Source: Neurospora tetrasperma FGSC 2508 (taxonomy: Eukaryota; Ascomycota; Sordariomycetes; Sordariales; Sordariaceae). Taken from it: a stretch of DNA of 64,000 nucleotides. Position 1 is the first letter of the stretch. The number at the start of each line of letters is the position of its first letter. The notes beneath the pieces are model-generated. The model did no database searches, was not told the DNA's origin, and saw only the letters and a program-made list of their open reading frames with translations. Location: NCBI RefSeq assembly GCF_000213175.1, contig NW_009799179.1, positions 9,521,117-9,585,116 of the forward strand, written 5' to 3'. A program made the translations under genes and the position numbers. Positions 35,514-45,781 of the stretch are shown in pieces.

Positions 35514-36700
35514 ATGTCTTTCGATAGCAAGTTACCAACTATATTAGAGGTAGAGGTGTCTGACTCGGCAGAGCAGTCGGACTCATCAGACCACTCTGCT
35601 ACAAACCCAACTAGCATATCGTCCAAGTCAGAGGAACCCCCACAGGAGCAACCTGCGCAAGCTGTGGCCGATGACAAGAGCTCCGTCCCACCGACTAAGC
35701 CATCGTCCGCACCTACCAGTACCCCCACAGACTCCAAGATTGCGTCCAAGCCGAATGTGAAGACAGCCCATCAGCTCAAGCACGTGTTTGGCGCGTACGG
35801 TCGAATGAAAACGGAATGGCACGAGGCCATGAAACAGGTCCTTGCTGTCCACGGAGAACGCTAGGAACGTAGGTATTCAGTCTTCACATTAGCGACCATC
35901 AACCAGTGGTACTCACAAGCTTCACAGAGACCGATGACATATTTCACGACATCGGCCTTCAGGGCCCTAAAGACAGCGATTACTCTTTTCGAGAGCCCTC
36001 TCAGCCTAAACAAAGCGACTATCGGGTTTTCTCCATCTTTTTACTTTCCGCAGAAACTCGGCTCAAGCATTCACTTGAACGGATTGTAGTTGCCGATCAA
36101 GCCTTCCGTGCCAACAGGCAACGGTCCCCCAGGCCGGTAATCATCATCTGCCTCGAGGATGACAAAGACAGCAGAATGACGGGCATGAGAGCTTTCACTG
36201 AACTTTTATTCGGGCACGTACTCGGTCCCTCCTTTTTTGTTCCAACATGGCTTCTTACGATTGACAGCAACATAAGAGATAAGACCCCAGCTAATCAACC
36301 ACGATCCCACAGGCTCATTAACTCAACTGCACCGGATCTCTCTTCGATCCCCATTCTCCCCGTCGCTAGCTATACCGTCCTTCCCGCCGTGCTCGGCTGG
36401 CTTGAGATGTGGGGACTGGACCCTAGATTTTCCAAACCACTGCCTTTAGAACTACGATTTTCTGAGGATGACAAACCCCCATGGCTCTGCACGATCGATC
36501 ACACCAATTCCCTCCTCCCGCGTTCGAAAAAGGCTTTCCATTTTTTACAGAGCCTCCGTCGCCGTCAATTTCTAGGACAGAGCGGTCCCAGTCCTCGAGG
36601 GCTGGTCATTGCAAAGGCAGGAAGGAGGGTGTTCCGAAAAGAGGGACAGGTCAAGGTAGAGATGGTGGTTACTTTTTGGGAGAAAGAGTACATTCTTTGA
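35514..36700 (+). CDS. Unrecognised protein gene with in-frame TAG before the splice junction
   Basis: Exon 1 runs from ATG 35514, and exon 2 (35928-36700) continues an open frame to a TGA. The intron 35869-35927 has a good donor (GTAGGT), branch (CTCAC) and acceptor (TTCACAG), and its phase joins the two frames exactly. The frame is nevertheless interrupted by TAG at 35862-35864, two codons before the donor. Exon 1 (116 codons to the stop) is Ser/Pro/Glu-rich and disordered, ending with a helical KTAHQLKHVFGAYGRMKTE segment. Exon 2 (about 257 codons) is a mixed alpha/beta protein with hydrophobic strands (RPVIIICLEDD, LPVASYTVLPAVLGWLEMWG) and matches no family I know. It may be a nonsense allele, a sequence error, or a gene spliced differently (see findings). 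Treat the product as uncertain. Confidence 0.55.
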
Positions 36701-36866
36701 CTATTGAGCGAATTTGTCTTCCAGGGGTTGTCTTGTCACAGACATCTCGTGTACTTGAGTTCCTCATAAGCGTTTGATTTAGATAGCTTAGTTGTACAGT
36801 TACTTGAACACAAAGAACAGAAGCAAGCCGTACACTTATCGAAACATAAACCTTTAATTACAGCGA

Positions 36867-38111
36867 TCATTGCGACTTTTGTCCAGACTCTCCACCGTCA
36901 CCGTCCTCAAGATCTCCTTCGGTTCCGCGCTTTTGGATGGCTTGCATGAGCTCGTATAGTTGACCGATTTGCTCGTCTGTCATGTTCATGTTAGTGACCG
37001 AGCACGAGGAAATTGGGAAAGGGAGGAATACGCACCGCTCATCTTTTCAACCTTGCCCTTATCCAACTTCTCGCCTACCCACGAGTTTCCTTCGATTTTT
37101 TGGGCGTAGAGTTGCCACTCTGTTAAAAAGCCGATCTGTGAGGTGGGTGTTTGTGTTAGTCTATGCTTTTGAAGAGAATTTGCTCCTGCTCAATGACCAC
37201 GGTTCCAGTCTGCTGTCGACGCTGTCCTCCTTTTCATCCCTTTCCTTCATGCCGTTCAACCGAGTTGCTCTCTTAAGCGTACTCTGTTGTCATTCTCCTG
37301 CCGTAGCTTCCTCCGTTTACCCCAGGCTTTCGGTATTTGTTTTTCCAGTTCGGCCCTCGTATTCCGACAAATCTCATCCCTTGCTGTTCGGTCTTCATTT
37401 CCCATCGGCTGTATCACCGCTCCCACTTTCCTCACTTCCATCACTTTCTCTCTCCTTATCGCCCTCCTTTTCAGTCCCTGTCATATGCTCCCACCAGGAA
37501 TTTCCAGTGCATAACCTCCGCAATCTTCACTTCCCCCTCTTCTCCCCTCTGGTTTGCGTTGTGTACTTCATCAGTCACTTCACCACCTTTTCATCATCCC
37601 TTAGAGCTTCTTCACCTTCACTTCACTTGCCACTTCCTTCCCACTCCTCACTTCCAACGTCCCAATACCTTCCCCCACGCCCCTTATTACTACCTTCTCA
37701 ACCCTCACCTTGGCCCCCCTTTGACCCTCCACGTCCCATCCCATCCCATCCCTACTCATCCCATCCATCCATCCCATCCACCCCCTCCAAACATCCCATC
37801 CCACTGTATCCCACCCCACAGCCCATCCCACCCCACATCCAGAACCTCAAATGTATAAAAAGAAAGAAATGCATAAAACTCACCAAATGCGCCGGATTAT
37901 CCACACTCCGATGCGCCCGAAACTCGGCCTTGACATACTCATCCCCCAACAGCCTCATCTCGCGCGGCAAGTATTTTCTGTGCGCGCGAAGGAGTCGTCG
38001 ATAAAGATAAATGGGCGGTAGGAGAGCGAGCGGGCCGGGCGTCATGCCGTGGTTTTTGGAGTGGGTGAGGGCTGCGGCGGAGCGGCGGAGGGTTGGGGTG
38101 AGGGCGTACAT
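36867..38111 (-). CDS. Succinate dehydrogenase assembly factor 3 (Acn9/Sdh7, LYR family)
   Basis: Exons 38111-37884, 37135-37036 and 36976-36867 give 145 aa. The N-terminus is a short basic mitochondrial presequence. The LYR-family tripeptide is visible (L36-Y37-R38 in [17 protein letters not shown]). The spliced sequence [15 protein letters not shown]...[24 protein letters not shown] is the Acn9 hallmark. These proteins shield the iron-sulfur subunit of succinate dehydrogenase during assembly in the mitochondrial matrix. Intron 1 (37136-37883) is 748 nt, unusually long here; donor GTGAGT and acceptor CTCACAG are good, and no exon is needed inside it. Intron 2 (36977-37035) has donor GTGCGT and branch ACTAAC. 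The 3' end is 166 bp from the convergent upstream gene. Confidence 0.92.
37733..37830. repeat. Degenerate ATCCC/CATCC repeat inside Acn9 intron 1
   Basis: About fifteen imperfect pentamer units of the CATCC type on the plus strand, within a pyrimidine-rich part of the intron. The tract helps keep a long false frame open on the plus strand. Confidence 0.8.
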
Positions 38112-38733
38112 TCTGAAATTCCTCTTCGATTTTGTTTGGGGTGGATGGCCAGTGAAAAAAGGGTAGAGAAAGATAAAAGAGAAAAGAAGTGGAGGAAAGA
38201 CGGGGGAGGAGGGGGGATGGGGGGGGAGAAGGGGGGGGGTGAATGGGGAGAAAAAGCTGGTAAAAGAGAGGGGAGAAAAAAAGAGGGAGGGAGATGAAGC
38301 TGGTGGTGATGGTGGTTAATGGGTGCGGCGACGGAGACGGGGCGGCTGATACACTGCAATGAACGGCGCGGCGTTGAGTGACGGTCCGGGCGGAATGCCG
38401 GATTTGCCGAACGCCCCCGACGGTTGGAGACTGGAGCGCTTGGTGATGACAAGTGCCAAGACCGGAGACGGTGGGTCAAGGTCCACTTTTTCGAGGACTG
38501 AGATAGACTACACCAAGGAGAGTATCGCGATGTAAACAAATCATCAACAGGCCACTTTCACCGTGGATTATGTTCAGTGACGAACAGATTTGATGCTCAG
38601 TGTAGACTTAAGTACATGCATTCAGCACCTCTATCTAGGGTATCTATACCTCACACCTTCTCTACCACTTGACCACCATTTTCACATCTCTGGCCATAAT
38701 AAACCCTGCTACCCACTAGAACACACGTTCAGG
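38112..38733. other. Intergenic: Acn9 promoter and Dhr2 3' region
   Basis: The 5' flank of the Acn9 gene has a strongly strand-biased G/A-rich block (38160-38300) that reads as a pyrimidine tract upstream of the minus-strand ATG. The rest is 3' region of the helicase gene. No gene is supported. Confidence 0.55.
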
Positions 38734-41253
38734 TTAGGCAGCCAACGCCTCAGCAATCCACCCCGCCTGAATGGCGCTCACCTTCTTTGCATAATTCTTT
38801 TGCGTATACACATGCTCCAAAAACATGATCGCCTCCCTCTTGACCCCATGCAAACTACTACTCGGATGAATAGCAACCACATGCTTCCCATGGGCAGTCA
38901 CATAACTCGCATCAGGCGCTAACACCGCCGTCTTCATCGCGAACCCCTTCAAGAACGCCTTGAGGATCCTCTCTGCCGTCTCCGGCGACACAGGCTGGTA
39001 CGTCACCTCCGCATCCGGCATCGGAAACTCCGCCAGCATCTTATTCTTGACCGACAGCGACCGGAGTTGTTTCCTGATATTCAGCGCCTGCCGCATATTC
39101 CGCACATTAATCCGGCGTTGTTTGCAAAAGGTTCCGCGATCCGCGGAAGGGGTGGAAACGAAGCGTTGCATGGTATTCAGGTACGTGATTAAATCGCCCT
39201 CGCGACGCTGGAGTTCTTTCCTGTACACGTCCACGGCTTCCTTGTCTTTTTCCGAGCGGACTTGCATGAAGATGTCGTCGCCAGCTGTGATGCACGAAAT
39301 GATGTCAATGGCTTCCAAAAGGCAGTCATAGCGGGGGTCAGCGGCCGCGAGCAAGACGCGCGCGTAGGGCGCAGTGACGGGGAACAAGACCATTTTGCGG
39401 CCTGTGTCGGTGATGCGGCCGTCGTCGCCTAGTGCCCCCAAGACGTGTAAGTGCACGAGAGCGTTTTCGACGGCGTCAATTTCCGGACGGTCCATCAAGG
39501 GAAAAGAGAGCACGTCGTCGATGCCGCGGGCTTTCATTGTCAGGACGGCGCCGAGGACGTCGGTCCGCAGAATCTCGGGGAGGTCCGTCTTTGGCAGGGT
39601 GGCGAAGGTGTCGGCTGTGTAGAGACGGAAGCATTTACCGGGGCCTTCACGGCCGGCACGACCGGTTCGTTGGATGGCGGAGGATTTGGAGATGGGTTTG
39701 GCGAGCAGCGATTCCATGCCGAGACGGGGACGGTATTGTTTGACTTTGGCTTTGCCGCAGTCGACCACGTAGCGCACGCCGGGGACGGTGACGGAGGTTT
39801 CGGCAATGTTGGTGGCTAGCACGATCTTGCGCGTGAAGGGGTGCTTGATGGGCTGGAAGGCTTCGTGCTGGGCTTCCATGGAGAGCTGGCCGAAGAGCGG
39901 GAAGACTTTGACTTTGGGCACTTTGGGGTCGAGGGTTTCGGCGAATTCTTCAATGAGTCTCTGGGCAGCCTCAATCTCCTCCTGACCTGTCAGGAAGCAC
40001 AGGATGTCCTTCTTGCCGTGTTTGTCGGAGAGCGGCTCTTGGGTGTGAATTTTGAAGACGGTTTTGAGGAGTGCCTCCTGGATGTCTGGAACGGGTTTGG
40101 GCTCGTGGATAACTTCGACGGGGAACTGTCGGCCTTCGATCTCGAGGTATTCCACTTCTTCCCCGGATGTCCCCTTCTTAAGACTGTCGTCGCTGGAAAA
40201 GAACTTTTTGATTCTTTCGACCTGTGCTGTAGCACTCATGACCACCACCTTGAGCGGGATCCCTCCACGACCGGCCTTGTCGCCCGTAACAATCTGCTTG
40301 AGGAAACCAGACAGCAAATCAACATCCACACTGCGTTCGTGGATTTCGTCCACAATGATGGCCGAGTACTGTCGTAGATGCGGGTCCCTCAACAGTTCCT
40401 GCAGCAACATACCCTCCGTAACGTACTTGATCTTCGTCCCCGGCGGCACTCGATGGTCGAAACGGACTGAATAACCAACCAGACCCTTCTCCTGGTCTTT
40501 CCTGTCCTTCTTCTCGTTCCCATTCTCCTCAATCACCTCTTCATCACCACCATTATTCTTACCCATCTCCTCCACCACATCCTTCTCCTCATCCCACTCC
40601 TCTCCCTCCTTCCCACCTTTCGGTCCCTTTCCATCCTTCCCTTTCGGTCCCCGTCCCTTGAACCCTGTCCCCCTTCCACTCGTATCCAACGGCGTCCCGC
40701 ACTCCTTCGCCACACGTCCCGCAAGCGTAGTAGCAGCGACCCTTCTAGGCTGGGTAATCGCAATGACTCCTCCAACGTTGACCGTCTCCTCCCTTGTCTT
40801 TACTTTACCCCCCTCCTCAAGGATCTCATTCCCCTCTTTATCCAACACCTTCGTCTTGACCTTGACCCTCCGTCGCTGACACCACCGCTCCTGGTACAAG
40901 AACTGCGGGACCTGTGTAGATTTACCCGAACCGGTCTCACCCACTAGTACCAGCACGTCCTTCTTAGACAGAATGGAGCGGATCCGGTCTTGGTAGAGGT
41001 ACAAAGGGAGGGCGCGGCGGGTGGCGAAAAGGGAGGGATCTCCTGTGAGAGGGCGAGAGGGCTTGAATTCCTTGGGGTCTGTTGGTGTTGTTGCATCATT
41101 TTCGGTTGATGGTGCTGGGGTGTTGTTGTCTGATGTCGAGGTTGAAGGGGTGCTGGCAGTTTTTGGTTTCTTGGTGAGATAGCCTTCGAGGGAGATGGTT
41201 TTGTTGCCGATTTTGAGGACTTCGCCGGATTCGGCTTTTCTTTTGCGTGACAT
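38734..41253 (-). CDS. DEAH/RHA-type RNA helicase, Dhr2-like
   Basis: A single exon encodes 839 aa. Residues 1-70 are a basic, Ser/Thr-rich leader with KRKAESG and KKPK nuclear signals. Helicase motifs in order: motif I GETGSGKS (105-112), Ia TQPRRVAA (168-175), motif II DEIH (302-305), III MSATAQV, V ATNIAETSVTVPG and VI QRTGRAGREGPG. The ratchet/HA2 and OB-fold regions follow. Overall it matches yeast Dhr2, a nucleolar helicase for 18S rRNA processing, better than spliceosomal Prp helicases, which carry different N-terminal domains. Residues 190-258 are an extra Gly/Lys then Glu/Asp-rich loop inserted between motifs Ia and Ib, likely disordered. Assignment to the Dhr2 orthologue group rather than DHX33-like helicases is probable, not certain. 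Confidence 0.88.
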   Translation of the reverse strand: MSRKRKAESGEVLKIGNKTISLEGYLTKKPKTASTPSTSTSDNNTPAPSTENDATTPTDPKEFKPSRPLTGDPSLFATRRALPLYLYQDRIRSILSKKDVLVLVGETGSGKSTQVPQFLYQERWCQRRRVKVKTKVLDKEGNEILEEGGKVKTREETVNVGGVIAITQPRRVAATTLAGRVAKECGTPLDTSGRGTGFKGRGPKGKDGKGPKGGKEGEEWDEEKDVVEEMGKNNGGDEEVIEENGNEKKDRKDQEKGLVGYSVRFDHRVPPGTKIKYVTEGMLLQELLRDPHLRQYSAIIVDEIHERSVDVDLLSGFLKQIVTGDKAGRGGIPLKVVVMSATAQVERIKKFFSSDDSLKKGTSGEEVEYLEIEGRQFPVEVIHEPKPVPDIQEALLKTVFKIHTQEPLSDKHGKKDILCFLTGQEEIEAAQRLIEEFAETLDPKVPKVKVFPLFGQLSMEAQHEAFQPIKHPFTRKIVLATNIAETSVTVPGVRYVVDCGKAKVKQYRPRLGMESLLAKPISKSSAIQRTGRAGREGPGKCFRLYTADTFATLPKTDLPEILRTDVLGAVLTMKARGIDDVLSFPLMDRPEIDAVENALVHLHVLGALGDDGRITDTGRKMVLFPVTAPYARVLLAAADPRYDCLLEAIDIISCITAGDDIFMQVRSEKDKEAVDVYRKELQRREGDLITYLNTMQRFVSTPSADRGTFCKQRRINVRNMRQALNIRKQLRSLSVKNKMLAEFPMPDAEVTYQPVSPETAERILKAFLKGFAMKTAVLAPDASYVTAHGKHVVAIHPSSSLHGVKREAIMFLEHVYTQKNYAKKVSAIQAGWIAEALAA

Positions 41254-41593
41254 GATGAGAGATGGCGGGGGTTAACGGGATCAAGAGCTGGTGAGAATTG
41301 GAGGATCGAGTGAGAAGTGTGGATGGGGGTGAATTATGCTGGGAAATGTACATGGGCGTGCAAAAGAAAAACGGCTGGCGGGATGTGATTGGATGAAAGG
41401 TGTGATGGAAGTGGAGGGTGGATCCAGACGGGTGGGATTGCAGCTGGCTGACGGTCACTTGGCACTTGGTGGGGACTTGCATCTGTCGCTGTCGCTGCCA
41501 ACGTCAACTGTACAAGTAAACATCACCCTTACTTTCACTTTGTAAACCATCTTCAGTTTGCGTAATCTCACTCGTCATTCACACTGAGATATG

Positions 41594-42140
41594 TTATTTA
41601 CCGATGGATTTACTCACAAATTCAACTTGATGGTCAACCAAGTACAGAAAAGCCGACAGCGAGACAACCACTTACCCAGCCTTGAATCTTTTGGGCCTAT
41701 GACCCGTCCTCACCCACAAGCTCATCTTGATCTCCATTTTATCCGCGTCCTTGACCTCAACATGGTTCCCGACCGTGAATACAAAATGCATATACGGACT
41801 CCTCACCGGCGTTGCAAAATCCAAACTCACATCACGGACCTGCCCCAACGCAAAGTTGAACTGGGTTCCGCCCTTTGACTTGGGCTTCAGCTTCTCCCTG
41901 TCCGCCTCATCACCATACATGTACTTGAACGTTACGTCTGTTGATGGCACTTCAAAAGTGTATTGCCGGAATTTATTGTCGTGCACAAAGAAGCCTCCGC
42001 CGAGCTGCACCTCCGCGTCGACACCCGCTGTCCTTTTTTTGGGGGGGGGGGGGCTTCGTGGAAGTAGATCTGGAGGTTTTTGAGACGGATGTCGTACCAA
42101 TTTATGTCCGAGTCTGGGCTTCGGTAGCGAAGGCTTTATC
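41594..42140 (-). CDS. Unrecognised protein gene, frame broken at a homopolymer
   Basis: The best-supported exon is on the minus strand from about 42140 to 41676, and a 3' exon 41625-41594 is reached through an intron 41626-41675 (donor GTAAGT, acceptor ATCAAG). The 3' half of the main exon is plainly protein-like (FEVPSTDVTFKYMYGDEAD, MKMSLWV-type strands), and upstream LRYRSPDSDINWYDIRL is too. The two lie in different frames, separated by a run of 13 C and 7 A (plus strand 42034-42053). A run of 11 or 14 C would join them. The 5' end is unresolved; the upstream region needs another exon, possibly entered near 42140. The family is not recognised; the strand-rich pattern hints at a beta-sandwich. 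Coordinates at the left of the gene (5') are approximate. Confidence 0.45.
42034..42053. repeat. T7-G13 homopolymer tract in a coding exon
   Basis: Seven T followed by thirteen G on the plus strand, read as C13A7 on the coding strand. It lies exactly where the frame of the minus-strand gene shifts. Such runs are prone to length error in sequencing and to slippage in vivo. Confidence 0.9.
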
Positions 42141-42817
42141 CAGAGACTGAGCTCAGACGAAAAGGATGCGCAATGAAGTCTCGAGCTTGGCAGCCTTACG
42201 GGAGCGAGCTATACATCACGGTCAAGACATCAAGCGCGGAAACGTCAGGTCGTCACAGAAATCGGTGGCTTCCACCTTCGCTTTCCTGGGTATGCTCAGC
42301 TTGTGCTTTGGTGGTTGCTACCTCCTACCTATGCGCAAGCGAGATGAACATGTCGTTATACGACGTGACGAGCTGCGTGGACTGGAATTTCTGCACCGGC
42401 TCTCTTCATGATGTCTTAGGTATGTAAAGTGTTTCCAGCCAAGTACTCAAGCCCAGCACCCTCCATGCCTATCTCGAATGGTATCTTTCTACCTACCTCA
42501 ACGATTACTACAAAGGAGTTCAACAAACAAACTCGAAGATTATAAGCTTGGTCACAAATTAAAAAAGAATATCCTTGGTTTAGAAAAGTTACATTGGTAT
42601 CAGAGTTCAAAAAAAGACAAAAAAGCAAAAAAAAAAAAAAAAAATACAAAAACAGAAGTTTGTTTCCTAGGTAGGTAGGTATGTAGTCGCTTTCCATCAT
42701 CATTAAATCTTCAATCTTCCCTCTGTTTCTTTCTTATCCTACACACTCTTTTCTTCTCCTGCCTTTATCTCCTCCGCTTCTACCTTAACCATCATTCTAG
42801 GTTCCGTGGCTGCTGCA

Positions 42818-45781
42818 TTAATACTGCGGCCTATAAACCGGTCCTCCACCCTGCTGCTGCTGTTGCTGGCCATAATAACCCCCCTGGCTACTCTGGCTTC
42901 CCTGTCGCTGCTGCTGCTGCTGCTGTTGCTGGCCATAGTAACCCCCCTGCCCCTGACTACTCTGGCTCATCTGCCTCTGCCGCTGCTGTCCATAACCGCC
43001 CACCGCGCTCCCAGCACTCTGACTACCAGCTCCATACCTCGGCGGCCGTTGCGGCTGGAACCGCATCTGGTATCCACCTCCTTGTTGTCCCGGAGCCGAG
43101 CCCGGTGCGGACCCAGATCGTGCGGGCCTCGGACCTTGACCCTGTGCCTGACCTGTGGCAGGCATTCCGCGATATCCAGTACCAGCTGCTCCGACGTTGG
43201 GCATGGTTGGCTGGCGAGTCATTGGGTTCATGGGCGGATTCGAAATCCCCATGGGCGCGGGACTGGCAGTGAGTTGCTCACGGCTTCCCATCCTGCCTAG
43301 TGATGACTGCTGTTGGACCTGTTGCGGCTGCTGCGGCATCGGTGGCGCGGCGGCACCGTCGTATTGGAATGGGGTGGTGGAGCGGGAGTGGTCGGAGTAG
43401 ACGGACATGGTGTAGCCGGATTGGATTCTGCCGAGCTTGGAACCAGCCTTGTTACCGACGTCAGGCCCAGGGCCAGCGGTGGTGGTGGCGGTGGAAGTGC
43501 GTTGGTTGGGGCCGGGGATGAGGCCGAGGTCGGGAAGGGGAGGAGCGGCCGAGTCGCGGGAGGCGAGGATGGCTTTTTCTTCGTCGTGGTTCGCGTAGGG
43601 CTTGTCGAGGGTCGAGAAGGTAGAAGTTGAGTCGGCGGTCTTGGCACGGCCGAGGAGGAGGGAGTTGCGGGCGTCGAGGGGAGTGAGGGTGTCGCGCTGT
43701 TGCAACTTTTCTGTGCGGTTGTTAGTGATCGAATCATAGGATACCTCAAAGGGGGGAATGGAAAACATACCCATCTCCTTTCTCTTCTGCCGATGCGGGT
43801 TCGCCTTGCAAAGAGCATTGATCGCATTCCAGACAATCAAAATCGCCAGAATGCCCGTCAGCGTGCTCTGTATCGCAATGAGCACGACGCCCGTAACCGT
43901 CTGCGTCGTCTGCGCAATGCCAAACTCCTCGACAAACACCAGGATACACACCACCGACAGGACCCGGACCGTCTGAATCATGATATTGATCACGTTTCCG
44001 CTCTTCCTCTCGTACGGCCGGCTCCAGATCAACAAACAAAGCATCAGCCCCTCGATAGTGAGCTGAGCAATCGTCTGCACCATACCTGACCCGTCCGCCC
44101 CCGCGAGAACGACCGACTTGCTGAACATGTAGACAATAGTCGGCACGAAAATCCACCAGTAATCCTTCCTGTAACTCTCGTAGAAAAGCGAGTACCGGAC
44201 CCAGATGTTCTTGTCATTGTAGAGCCCTGCCACATCGCCTTCGCGCTTCTTGAGCTCCCGCGCGGTACTCCAGATCTTGTAGCTGAAGAAGGCCAAAACA
44301 CCGCTGAAGAGCGCGAGGGTAAGGCCAGCAAGGAGCTTGGCCGCCCAGGAATCGCCCTGCGTGAACTGGAAGACGCAATACAAGACCCAGACGCCGTACA
44401 GAAGCATGATGAGTGAGGTGATGGTGCGTGTGATGGAGATCCAGTAGTTCCTGCGGAAACCGGAGAGCTTGGCGGGGAAAGAGCCGAAGAGGGCCCAGAT
44501 CTCGAGGACAACCTTCACCAGCAGGATGCCGACGACGATGGCGGCGATGATGATGGCGACGATGAGCAAGATCGTCATGAACATGTTGGCGGACGGGATG
44601 GCGAGTTGCTGGACGTAGCTTTGGATGCCCTTGACGGCGACGCGGAAACTGTCTGTGTTGTCGGAGGCGGTGGTGGTTCCATTTCCGGACTCGGTGGTGT
44701 TGGCTGCGCTGGAATCCGTGAGGTTAACACTGGTCTCGATCTCGCGAGCGGCGAGGCGGATGAACTCGGTGAAGGCGCGCTTGACGGGCGCGGAAGAAGC
44801 CGTGTTCTCGTGAAGCGTGGTGGTGGTGTTGTCGGGAAAGACGAGCGTGGCATTCTCCCGGAGGAATGTGAAGCTGTTGTGAGTGAGGTTTCCGCCCGTC
44901 TTGCTGCGGAAGTCGTCGATGGAGGTCTGCATGGCCGCCCACGGGATGATGCCCGTAGAGAAGCCAAAGTTCTTGGCGAAGTTACGGTAGACGGGAGGGT
45001 AGCTGACGGACAGCATGCCGTTCATGGCCATGCCCTGGAAATGACCAAAGACTTCGGTGAAGCTAGGGCTGATGGTGCCCACGCCGGCACTGCTCGCAGC
45101 TCCTCCTGCTGAGCCTGCGGCGGCGCTACTTCCGGCAACGGCAGCTCCAGCGGCCGAGATACCGGTCAAGATGAGGGCGGCACCGGCCACACCGGCGGCG
45201 ATATATGAGACGGCGGGGACAGCGGCGGTTTTGCCGTTCGTTACTTCAGACTGGATGCATGCGACGTTTTGTCCAGACTCCTTGGATAGCAGCTCGAACT
45301 TGGCCATGGCGGCGATATCGGGGATCTGGAACGCTATCGGCGGTATCATGCTGGCTACCTCTGAAGTAAGTACCTGGGATCCTTTAGCGGAAAAGGAACC
45401 AGCGGGGACTATCGATCGTCAGCATATCTCACCTACAATAACGCTTGATCCAGGAAACTTCCACATACCAGGGCAAAGCTGCTTCACAAAAGTACCCTCA
45501 TCGCAAGGGTTGAACGTGTTGTCGTAGATGTTCATCCCGTAAGCCGTCACTGAAAGATGAGCGGTGACATTCTGTACTTGGTTGCTCGTTCCCGCCACGT
45601 TGAAAACAACCGTCCTGTCGGCGTTGTTGTAGGTGACATCGGCCCTTTGTACCGAAACCTGGGCGTCCTGCTCGCATACGTTGAAGCCGACCGTCTTGAG
45701 AATGTCGTCGCCCATGACTCCCTGTGCCATGAAGAGCCCGGCGAAGAAGGCCCCAAGGGCCGTCCGCTTCCTGCGGATCAT
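42818..45781 (-). CDS. FLC/TRP-like fungal membrane protein (ML-like and TRP domains)
   Basis: Exons 45781-45469, 45408-43771 and 43710-42818 give 947 aa. Residues 1-24 are a signal peptide. The extracellular ML-like domain follows (FNVCEQDAQV, FNPCDEGTFVKQLCPVPAG). The exon 1-2 junction falls inside the QLCP/VPAG motif, which confirms the splice. A first hydrophobic stretch lies near 171-198 and is followed by an N-glycosylation-rich loop. The multi-span TRP-like region runs from about 384 to 650 (MFMTILLIVAIIIAAIV, LIWSRPYERKSGNV). The C-terminal 270 residues are cytosolic and disordered, ending in Gln/Gly/Tyr-rich repeats. Relatives are yeast Flc proteins, S. pombe Pkd2 and Neurospora Spray, linked to calcium homeostasis and wall growth. 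The second intron is 60 nt and stop-free. The Spray orthology itself is not tested. Confidence 0.9.
42855..42975. repeat. CAG/CTG-rich polyglutamine tract in FLC/TRP tail
   Basis: Near-tandem CTGCTG triplets interrupted by GGCCATA words encode two Q8- and Q6-type runs set in GGYYGQ repeats at the protein's C-terminus. Tract length is likely to vary between strains. Confidence 0.8.

Noticed and set aside
37733-37830. CRISPR-like array from regularly spaced CATCC words
   Set aside because: Units are contiguous imperfect pentamers without spacers, i.e. a microsatellite in a eukaryotic intron.
36982-38004. 340-codon plus-strand open frame as a real gene
   Set aside because: It lies over the introns and part of exon 1 of the well-supported Acn9 gene on the other strand and is low-complexity Ser/Pro/Leu-rich, as expected of a pyrimidine-rich intron.
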